Assembly (NCBI GenBank): GCA_964482535.1
Contig: CAYZXU010000134.1
Span: forward strand, 1-5,952
Direction of reading: 5' to 3'
Source of the DNA: CAYZXU01 sp964482535
GTDB taxonomy: Bacteria; Desulfobacterota; Desulfobacteria; Desulfobacterales; BuS5
DNA: 5,952 nucleotides
The position numbers and the translations under genes are program-made. Under the pieces are notes generated by a model. The model saw only the letters and a list, made by a program, of their open reading frames with translations. It did not search any database and was not told the origin of the DNA. Numbering within the stretch: the first letter of the stretch is position 1; each line of letters opens with the position of its first letter. This document shows positions 1-4,812 of the stretch, in pieces.

Positions 1-30
1 CAGATTAACAGCATCTTTTGTTTTTATCAC
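1..30 (-). CDS. Possible 5' end of a divergent gene, cut by the left edge
   Basis: On the minus strand a GTG codon at 30-28 opens a frame that runs off the window, reading MIKTKDAVNL. An AAAGG-like ribosome binding site lies about 11 bases upstream (complement of about 42-46). I saw no ATG, GTG or TTG further upstream in this frame back to about position 150. The pattern 'K-x-x-DAV-x-L' resembles, from memory, the N-terminus of MoeA-like molybdopterin-binding proteins, but ten residues cannot establish a family. If real, it would be transcribed divergently from trxA, with the trxA promoter in the shared gap. It could equally be chance coding in AT-rich intergenic DNA. Confidence 0.25.
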   Translation of the reverse strand, partial: MIKTKDAVNL

Positions 31-87
31 TTCAATCTTTACCTTTTTTAAAATTATTTCTGAGGTTAATCCTATACACCAAATAAG

Positions 88-116
88 TTGACAAAACAGA
101 ACTCTATTACTATATT
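88..116 (+). promoter_or_regulatory. Sigma-70-type promoter of the trxA-trxB-bamD group
   Basis: A perfect -35 box TTGACA lies at 88-93. A 17-base spacer (94-110) separates it from the -10 box TATATT (111-116), which differs from the consensus TATAAT at one position. Transcription would start near 123, giving a leader of about 37 bases before the trxA start at 160. The TTG of the -35 box is also an in-frame potential start codon for trxA, but the promoter reading explains it better. Confidence 0.8.
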
Positions 117-144
117 TTTTGTAATTTTGATACTTTTTTATATT

Positions 145-150
145 AAGGAG
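145..150 (+). promoter_or_regulatory. Ribosome binding site that fixes the trxA start
   Basis: AAGGAG at 145-150 lies nine bases before the ATG at 160. It supports that start over the upstream TTG at 88, which has no comparable site and lies within the promoter. Confidence 0.85.
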
Positions 151-159
151 ATAAAAAAA

Positions 160-486
160 ATGGCTGACAATATTGTGAAAATAGATGATGACAGTTTTGA
201 TGCAGAGGTGTTACAGTCTGACAAACCGGTCATGGTTGATTTCTGGGCCCCCTGGTGCGGACCTTGCAAAGCTATTGGGCCTGTGATTGATGACCTTGCA
301 ACCAGCTATAGTGATAAAATTAAATTTGCCAAATGCAATGTGGACGAAAACCCTGTTTCTCCAGGAAAATTCAACGTAAGAGCCATACCAACTCTGGTTT
401 TTTTCAAGGATGGCAAAGTTGTTGAGCAGATTACGGGCATGGTTGCAAAACAAAAGCTCGAAGAAGCTATAAATAAAGTAACATAG
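160..486 (+). CDS. trxA: Thioredoxin
   Basis: This is a 108-residue thioredoxin, the usual length for the family. It is a cytoplasmic dithiol carrier that reduces protein disulfides and donates electrons to reductive enzymes. The active site WCGPC is at residues 32-36 (Cys33, Cys36). The buried Asp27 and the cis-proline loop (IPT, Pro77) are in their expected places, followed by the FFKDGK turn. There is one extra cysteine, Cys59, outside the active site. The frame can be extended upstream to a TTG at 88, but that would add a hydrophobic 24-residue stretch encoded by the promoter and leader, so I chose ATG 160 with its AAGGAG site. It is followed after 10 bases by trxB, its own reductase, so the two are almost certainly co-transcribed. 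Identification is secure from the motifs. Confidence 0.97.
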   Translation: MADNIVKIDDDSFDAEVLQSDKPVMVDFWAPWCGPCKAIGPVIDDLATSYSDKIKFAKCNVDENPVSPGKFNVRAIPTLVFFKDGKVVEQITGMVAKQKLEEAINKVT

Positions 487-496
487 GAGTTTATAC

Positions 497-1423
497 ATGA
501 ACTCGGTCGACTATGATCTTGTTATTATTGGCGGAGGACCTGCAGGTTTAACCGCCGGTCTTTATGCAGCACGTGCAAAGCTCAATGTTATAATGGTTGA
601 AAAGGTGGTTCCAGGCGGTCAGATTCTGGTTTCGGACTGGATTGAAAACTATCCTGGATTTCCTGAAGGTCTTAGCGGCTCTGACCTTGTTTTTAAAATG
701 ACTGAGCAGACAAAAAGATTCGGATTAAAGATAGAAAGTGGCGAAGTAATCTCCCTTGACCTTGAAAACCGGGTAAAAAAAGTAATACTTTCAGATAAAA
801 CCATTAAAACCCATGCCATTATAATTGCCACAGGCGCTTCTCCGCGTAAACTCGGTGTTCCTGGTGAAGATGTTTTTTACGGTAAGGGAGTGTCGTTTTG
901 CGCTACCTGTGACGGTCCATTTTTCAAAGATAGCGTTATTGCGGCAGTTGGAGGTGGTGATACAGCAATTCAGGAGAGCATTTTTTTAACGAAGTTTGCA
1001 AAAAAAGTCTATCTGATTCACAGGAGAGATAAACTCAGGGCAACAAAAATTTTACAGGAAAGGGCTTTTGCAAATGACAAGATAGAAATTATCTGGGATT
1101 CAGTTGTGACCCAAATTAAGGGCGGTCTTACAAACGTAGACGAAGTCGTTTTGAAAAATCTTAAGTCCGGAAAAACTGATGATCTAAAAGTTGACGGATG
1201 TTTCATCTGGGTTGGGATTAATCCAAATACTGAATTTTTAAGAGATGTTGTCAAGCTTGATCAGCAGGGTTTTGTTATTGCCGATTCCAGCATGCAAACC
1301 TCAGTTCCAGGTGTTTTTGCAGCAGGGGATGTGAGAAATACACCTTTGCGCCAGGTTGCGACTGCAGTGGGTGATGCTGCAATTGCTTCATTTTCTGCGG
1401 AACATTATATAGAAAATATTTAA
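497..1423 (+). CDS. trxB: Thioredoxin reductase (NADPH, FAD flavoprotein)
   Basis: A 308-residue low-molecular-weight thioredoxin reductase, which transfers electrons from NADPH through FAD and a redox disulfide to thioredoxin. The FAD-binding GGGPAG motif is at residues 12-17. The redox centre CATC is at 135-138, followed by Asp139. The NADPH-binding loop GGGDTA is at 152-157, with Thr156 where Ser is more common. HRRDKLR at 175-181 supplies the arginines that normally contact the NADPH 2'-phosphate, so NADPH rather than ferredoxin is the expected donor. The second FAD motif, AAGDVR, is at 275-280, followed by RQV at 285-287. A TAGGAG site at 484-489 overlaps the trxA stop codon, seven bases before the ATG. 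It sits directly after trxA, forming a complete thioredoxin system, and bamD starts two bases after its stop. Confidence 0.97.
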   Translation: MNSVDYDLVIIGGGPAGLTAGLYAARAKLNVIMVEKVVPGGQILVSDWIENYPGFPEGLSGSDLVFKMTEQTKRFGLKIESGEVISLDLENRVKKVILSDKTIKTHAIIIATGASPRKLGVPGEDVFYGKGVSFCATCDGPFFKDSVIAAVGGGDTAIQESIFLTKFAKKVYLIHRRDKLRATKILQERAFANDKIEIIWDSVVTQIKGGLTNVDEVVLKNLKSGKTDDLKVDGCFIWVGINPNTEFLRDVVKLDQQGFVIADSSMQTSVPGVFAAGDVRNTPLRQVATAVGDAAIASFSAEHYIENI

Positions 1424-1425
1424 AT

Positions 1426-2079
1426 ATGAAAAATATATACTTGATAATACTATCCTTTTTAGTTTTTTCAACCGGCTGTACATGGCATGCGCCAAAGGAA
1501 AAATCAGCCATGGAATTGACAGCCATAGGAATGAAAGCTTTTGATAAGAAAAAATATTTAAAAGCCATAGACTCCTTTGAAAAGTTAAGAGACTGGTATC
1601 CCTTTAGTAAATATGCGATTCTTGCTGAACTTAAAATAGCTGATTCTCATTTTTATTTAAAGGAATATGATGAGGCTGTTTTAGGATATAAGGAGTTCGA
1701 AAAGATGCACCCAAGAAATGATGTGATACCTTATATTATAAATCAGACCGGCTTATGTTATGTAAAACAGATTGACACCATTTGCAGGGATCAGACTCCT
1801 GCAAAAAAAGGGAAAGCTGAATTTAAACGTCTTTTAAGACAGTTCCCTGAAACCGAATATTCGGTTAAAGCTAAAGAGTATCTAAAAAAATGCAGGGAAA
1901 GTCTTGCAGGTCATGATTTGTATGTGGGGCTTTTTTATTTTAAAACCAAGCATTATAAAGCAGCTTTATATCGTTTTATGGGGATAGTAAAAGAGTATCC
2001 TGAGCTTGAAGTTTCCCAGGAGGCTTTAAGCTATATTCCTTTGTGTGAATCATTCATAATAGAAAAAGAGCAGGAATAA
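1426..2079 (+). CDS. bamD: Outer-membrane assembly lipoprotein BamD (ComL/YfiO family)
   Basis: A 217-residue lipoprotein of the BAM complex, which inserts beta-barrel proteins into the outer membrane. A signal peptide (Lys2, hydrophobic 4-14) ends in STGC, so Cys18 is the predicted lipidated residue. Ser at the -3 position is less usual than Leu. The mature part is a run of TPR-like helical repeats (about 30-60, 64-96, then further units to the C-terminus). Typical BamD stretches are visible: WYPFSKYA near 57-64, RDQTPAKK at 121-128 and the HDLYVGLFY segment at 163-171. Four further cysteines (111, 120, 156, 207) are present. The ATG lies two bases after the trxB stop and lacks a clear ribosome binding site, so coupled translation is likely. 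It is slightly shorter than the E. coli protein (about 245 residues). The family call is firm; co-regulation with trxAB is inferred from spacing. Confidence 0.92.
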   Translation: MKNIYLIILSFLVFSTGCTWHAPKEKSAMELTAIGMKAFDKKKYLKAIDSFEKLRDWYPFSKYAILAELKIADSHFYLKEYDEAVLGYKEFEKMHPRNDVIPYIINQTGLCYVKQIDTICRDQTPAKKGKAEFKRLLRQFPETEYSVKAKEYLKKCRESLAGHDLYVGLFYFKTKHYKAALYRFMGIVKEYPELEVSQEALSYIPLCESFIIEKEQE

Positions 2080-2086
2080 TTTCAGC

Positions 2087-2557
2087 ATGATTGCCGTTAG
2101 CGCATGTCTTCTTGGTTTCAATTGCAGATATGACGGGAAAAATAAAAAAAATTATTCACTTGTTAAAAGCTTGGAGTCAGAGCTGAAATTAAATAAGGTT
2201 TTGCCGGTCTGTCCTGAACAGCTTGGGAGATTAGGCACTCCCAGGCCAAAGTCCGACATAATTAACGGCAACGGTTTTGATGTGTTGGACGGCAAGGCAG
2301 AAGTTATAAATATTGATGGGGTGGATAACACCTCAGCTTTTATTAACGGAGCCTTTTCAGCCTTCAGACAAATAAAAGAAAAGAATATCAGCCTTTGCTT
2401 TTTAAAGGGAAAGAGCCCATCATGTGGAGTCGGCAGAGGAGTTGACCGGTCACCCCATGAGAATCTTGATGGAATAACGGGTGTTTTTGCCGCTTTGTTA
2501 ATAAAAAAAGGGATTGATGTAAAAGAAGTTGACTCTGGTTTGCCATCAAAAAAATAA
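2087..2557 (+). CDS. DUF523 / TudS-like cysteine protein
   Basis: A 156-residue DUF523 (COG1683, YbbK-like) protein, the usual size for a stand-alone member. The N-terminus SACLLGFNCRYDGKNK (5-20), PVCPEQLGRLGTPR (40-53) and KSPSCGVGRG (109-118) are family signatures. Some DUF523 members, called TudS, are thiouracil desulfurases that hold a [4Fe-4S] cluster through three conserved cysteines. By position these would be Cys7, Cys42 and Cys113 here, and Glu44 would match the conserved acidic residue. Cys13 and Cys104 are additional. No signal peptide is seen, so it should be cytoplasmic. It begins seven bases after bamD, with AGGA at 2072-2075 as a rather distant ribosome binding site. The family call is firm. 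Desulfurase activity is inference, since most members are uncharacterised. Confidence 0.88.
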   Translation: MIAVSACLLGFNCRYDGKNKKNYSLVKSLESELKLNKVLPVCPEQLGRLGTPRPKSDIINGNGFDVLDGKAEVINIDGVDNTSAFINGAFSAFRQIKEKNISLCFLKGKSPSCGVGRGVDRSPHENLDGITGVFAALLIKKGIDVKEVDSGLPSKK

Positions 2558-2589
2558 AAAACCCCATTAAACCTGAAAAATCAATCAGA

Positions 2590-3030
2590 ATGTGGCTAAG
2601 TAAAAAGATTCGTGAAATTACAACCCGTTTTAAGCAACTTAAAGGAAACCCACACCATGTTGCCCTTGGCATGGGGCTTGGAGTGTTTGTTTGTGCTACT
2701 CCGACTTTTCCTTTTCAAACTTTTCTGGCAATAGCCTTAGCATCTGTTTTCCGTGCCAATAAAGTGGCTGCACTTATAGGCTCATGGATAGCCGCACCTG
2801 CAATACCTTTTTTTTACCTTGGCAGTTATAAAACAGGCGCTTTAATCCTTGGGGATTCCCTTGCAGTTGATTTAAAATTTAAATCTTTTTCTGATATTTT
2901 AAATTCAGGAATTAATGTGGCATATGCAATGCTTGCCGGAAGTGTCCTTGTGGGGCTTATCTTTGGAGCAATTTCATATTTTATTACTATAAAAATTGTT
3001 AAAACAATAAGAGTAAATAACCATGATTAA
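2590..3030 (+). CDS. DUF2062 small inner-membrane protein
   Basis: A 146-residue DUF2062 protein; the family's biochemical role is unknown to me. A basic, amphipathic start (residues 1-20) precedes the core, GNPHHVALGMGLGVF (19-33), then ATPTFPFQT (36-44). About three hydrophobic segments follow: 23-52, 57-80 and 108-137. In the family the middle motif is usually close to P-x-x-G-x-Q, and a later segment often has an Asn-Pro. Here the Gly is Phe42 and the Asn-Pro is Ala69-Pro70, so both hallmarks are modified. The ATG at 2590 is the first standard start in a frame open from 2533, and it has no recognisable ribosome binding site. It follows the DUF523 gene by 32 bases and appears to end the first operon, since a new promoter lies downstream. 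Confidence 0.82.
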   Translation: MWLSKKIREITTRFKQLKGNPHHVALGMGLGVFVCATPTFPFQTFLAIALASVFRANKVAALIGSWIAAPAIPFFYLGSYKTGALILGDSLAVDLKFKSFSDILNSGINVAYAMLAGSVLVGLIFGAISYFITIKIVKTIRVNNHD

Positions 3031-3103
3031 CCATTTAAAAAATAAAAAACAGTGTAATGGTTCAGTGTGAATTGGAGAATTCCATCAAGTCATTAAATTT
3101 GTC

Positions 3104-3131
3104 TTGACAAAAATGAAATAAAATTTAAAAT
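3104..3131 (+). promoter_or_regulatory. Sigma-70-type promoter of the rplU-rpmA-obg-proB group
   Basis: A perfect -35 box TTGACA lies at 3104-3109. A 16-base spacer separates it from the -10 box TAAAAT (3126-3131), which matches five of six consensus bases. Transcription would begin near 3138, leaving a leader of about 54 bases before rplU. Placement in the only long gap of the window (3031-3191) supports it. A second TAAAAT at 3119-3124 is too close to the -35 box to serve with it. Confidence 0.75.
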
Positions 3132-3160
3132 ACAAGATTTTGGATTTTAAATGAAAATTC

Positions 3161-3176
3161 TTCCATATTCATGGAA
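3161..3176 (+). promoter_or_regulatory. Leader hairpin directly before the rplU ribosome binding site
   Basis: TTCCAT (3161-3166) and ATGGAA (3171-3176) are perfect inverted repeats around a four-base loop. The stem ends where the AGGAG ribosome binding site (3177-3181) begins. It is too AT-rich, and lacks a T-tract, to be a terminator. A structure here could affect access of ribosomes to rplU, but six base pairs can arise by chance. Confidence 0.4.
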
Positions 3177-3181
3177 AGGAG
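3177..3181 (+). promoter_or_regulatory. Ribosome binding site of rplU
   Basis: AGGAG lies ten bases before the ATG at 3192 and fixes the rplU start. Confidence 0.85.
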
Positions 3182-3191
3182 ATTATAAAAA

Positions 3192-3506
3192 ATGTACGCA
3201 GTAGTAGCTTCCGGTGGAAAGCAGTATAAAGTTAAAAAAGGGGAAATCCTTAAAGTTGAAAAGATGCCCGGTGAAATTGGGTCTTCGGTTTCTTTTGATA
3301 AAGTAATGATGCTGGCCGATGATGATAACGTAAATATCGGCACCCCGTTATTGACGGATGTGGAGGTTATCGGTCACATTGTTGAGCAGGGTAAGGCTAA
3401 AAAAATTATCGTATTCAAGTATAAAAGACGCAAAAGGTACCGCAGAAAACAGGGTCATCGTCAGCAGTATACTGCTATTCAGATAGACAGTATCAACGGA
3501 GAATAA
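3192..3506 (+). CDS. rplU: 50S ribosomal protein L21
   Basis: A 104-residue protein of normal L21 length, part of the large ribosomal subunit, where it binds 23S rRNA. The N-terminus MYAVVASGGKQYKVKKG is the classic L21 opening. The basic block KYKRRKRYRRKQGHRQQYT (about 77-95) is the rRNA-binding signature, with the terminal 'I-x-x-I' strand after it. Acidic residues cluster around 43-46 (DDDN preceded by AD), a variable loop in the family. It is the first gene after its own promoter and is followed by rpmA after 50 bases, the standard L21-L27 pair. Confidence 0.97.
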   Translation: MYAVVASGGKQYKVKKGEILKVEKMPGEIGSSVSFDKVMMLADDDNVNIGTPLLTDVEVIGHIVEQGKAKKIIVFKYKRRKRYRRKQGHRQQYTAIQIDSINGE

Positions 3507-3525
3507 CATAAGTTTAAATTTGTTT

Positions 3526-3545
3526 GGCATATTTAACACTATGCC
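3526..3545 (+). promoter_or_regulatory. Hairpin directly before the rpmA ribosome binding site
   Basis: GGCATA (3526-3531) and TATGCC (3540-3545) form a perfect six-base stem around an eight-base loop, in the gap between rplU and rpmA. One base separates it from the GGAG ribosome binding site at 3547-3550. There is no T-tract, so it is not an intrinsic terminator. It may protect the message end or tune rpmA translation. The layout resembles the hairpin before rplU, although the sequences differ. Confidence 0.45.
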
Positions 3546-3546
3546 T

Positions 3547-3550
3547 GGAG
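3547..3550 (+). promoter_or_regulatory. Ribosome binding site that fixes the rpmA start
   Basis: GGAG lies six bases before the ATG at 3557. It supports this start over an in-frame TTG at 3524, which sits just ahead of the hairpin and would add eleven residues not found in L27. Confidence 0.8.
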
Positions 3551-3556
3551 AAGAAA

Positions 3557-3811
3557 ATGGCACATAAAAAAGCAGGTGGCAGTTCAAAAAACGGTCGTGA
3601 CAGTAATGGACAGAGGCGCGGAGTAAAAAGGTATGACGGCAACCGTGTTAGTGCAGGGAGTATTCTTGTCCGCCAGGTTGGCACAAGAATATATCCTGGA
3701 GATAATGTAGGGATGGGCAAGGATTATACTCTGTTTGCAAAAACAGATGGGGTTGTTTCCTATGAAAGATTGGGCCGTTCCCGTAAAAAAGTCAGCATTC
3801 ATGCAGAGTGA
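3557..3811 (+). CDS. rpmA: 50S ribosomal protein L27
   Basis: An 84-residue L27, the normal length. This large-subunit protein reaches toward the peptidyl-transferase centre with its N-terminal tail. The tail MAHKKAGGSSKNGRDS is nearly identical to the E. coli type, so no cleaved N-terminal extension of the Firmicutes kind is present. RRGVKR (21-26), AGSILVRQ (34-41) and LFAKTDGVV (about 59-67) are further family blocks. The start at 3557 was chosen for the GGAG site and the conserved MAHKKAGG opening. Its TGA stop shares bases with the GTG start of obg in a GTGA overlap, which suggests translational coupling between the two. Confidence 0.97.
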   Translation: MAHKKAGGSSKNGRDSNGQRRGVKRYDGNRVSAGSILVRQVGTRIYPGDNVGMGKDYTLFAKTDGVVSYERLGRSRKKVSIHAE

Positions 3812-4812
3812 AATTTATAGATGAAACAGTTATTACCCTTCAGGCCGGTAATGGTGGGGCTGGATGTGTAAGCTTTCGGCGTGAGAGGTTTATCCCTCGC
3901 GGAGGTCCTGATGGAGGTGATGGCGGCAAGGGCGGCGATATCATAATCGTTGCAACTGCAAAAAAACGCACATTCTATCACTTTCAGCATAAAAAACTCT
4001 TTAAATCCCAAAAAGGGACATACGGTCAGGGCAGCAACAAAAAAGGCAAGGACGGGCAAAAACTGATCCTTGAGGTTCCTGTTGGCACCATTATAAGAGA
4101 TGCAGATACCGAAGAAGTAATAAAAGACCTTCGTTGTGACGGTGAAAGTTTTGTGCTGGCAGCCGGGGGCAGAGGCGGTCAGGGGAATGCCCGTTTTAAA
4201 ACTTCAAAAAATCGGACACCAAGATTTGCCCAGCCTGGCGAGCCAGGTGAAGCCTTAACGGTTAAACTCGACCTTAAACTTCTTGCTGATGTGGGCATTA
4301 TCGGTTTGCCCAATGCCGGCAAATCCACTCTTATTTCTTCCATATCCTCAGCACATCCAAAAATTGGAAACTATCCGTTTACAACGCTCTATCCGGTTTT
4401 GGGTGTTGTTCAAACAGGGTGGGGGGAACCTTTTATAATGGCTGATATCCCCGGACTTGTTGAGGGAGCGCATAAAGGTGTTGGTCTTGGCATAAAATTT
4501 TTAAAACATATAGAAAGAACACGTATCCTTGTTCATATTATAGATGCTGCGGCAATCGATCCTGACAATCCTTTATCTTCATATAAAACTATTTGTAATG
4601 AACTTGCAGAGTACGATACCGTTCTTGCCAAAAAATCCCAGATAGTTGTTCTTAACAAACTTGACCTGCCTGGTGCACCGGTTAATGCCGATATTTTCAG
4701 GGAAGCGTTGGAAAATAAAACCGTAGTTTCAATATCTTCTGCAACAGGAGCAGGCATTGATGAGTTAAAGTCCGAAATCGTTCAATTATTAGACAAGCCT
4801 GATGCAAAATAA
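3808..4812 (+). CDS. obg: GTPase Obg (CgtA/ObgE), ribosome assembly
   Basis: A 334-residue Obg-family GTPase that binds the large ribosomal subunit and acts in its maturation and in stress response. The glycine-rich Obg domain spans about 1-158, including RGGPDGGDGGKGGD at 31-44 and GGRGGQGNARF at 120-130. The G domain follows: G1 GLPNAGKS (166-173), switch I NYPFTTLYP (188-196), G3 DIPGLVEGAH (213-222), G4 NKLD (283-286) and G5 SAT at 311-313. It ends soon after the G domain, so the C-terminal OCT domain known from many Gram-positive members is absent. It starts with GTG at 3808 within the rpmA stop and has no good ribosome binding site of its own. Its end overlaps proB by 11 bases. Confidence 0.97.
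   Translation: MKFIDETVITLQAGNGGAGCVSFRRERFIPRGGPDGGDGGKGGDIIIVATAKKRTFYHFQHKKLFKSQKGTYGQGSNKKGKDGQKLILEVPVGTIIRDADTEEVIKDLRCDGESFVLAAGGRGGQGNARFKTSKNRTPRFAQPGEPGEALTVKLDLKLLADVGIIGLPNAGKSTLISSISSAHPKIGNYPFTTLYPVLGVVQTGWGEPFIMADIPGLVEGAHKGVGLGIKFLKHIERTRILVHIIDAAAIDPDNPLSSYKTICNELAEYDTVLAKKSQIVVLNKLDLPGAPVNADIFREALENKTVVSISSATGAGIDELKSEIVQLLDKPDAK

Noticed and set aside
211..498. Minus-strand open frame of 95 codons opposite trxA.
   Set aside because: It mirrors the conserved thioredoxin coding sequence and shows no family motif.
952..969. Thr156 in the NADPH motif GGGDTA of TrxB as a sign of altered cofactor use.
   Set aside because: Ser to Thr is conservative, and the HRRDKLR motif for the NADPH phosphate is intact, so normal NADPH use is expected.
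3029..3062. Inverted repeat AACCATT / AATGGTT just after the DUF2062 stop, a possible terminator of the first operon.
   Set aside because: The stem is only seven AT-rich pairs with a 20-base A-rich loop and no T-tract follows, so it does not fit an intrinsic terminator.
3171..3188. Five-codon frame ATG GAA AGG AGA TTA TAA containing the rplU ribosome binding site.
   Set aside because: It has no ribosome binding site of its own and its ATG is in a hairpin arm; it is most simply the by-product of the AGGAG sequence.
3524..3556. Upstream TTG start for rpmA adding eleven residues.
   Set aside because: L27 conservation begins at MAHKKAGG, the GGAG site fits ATG 3557, and the extra stretch overlaps a hairpin.
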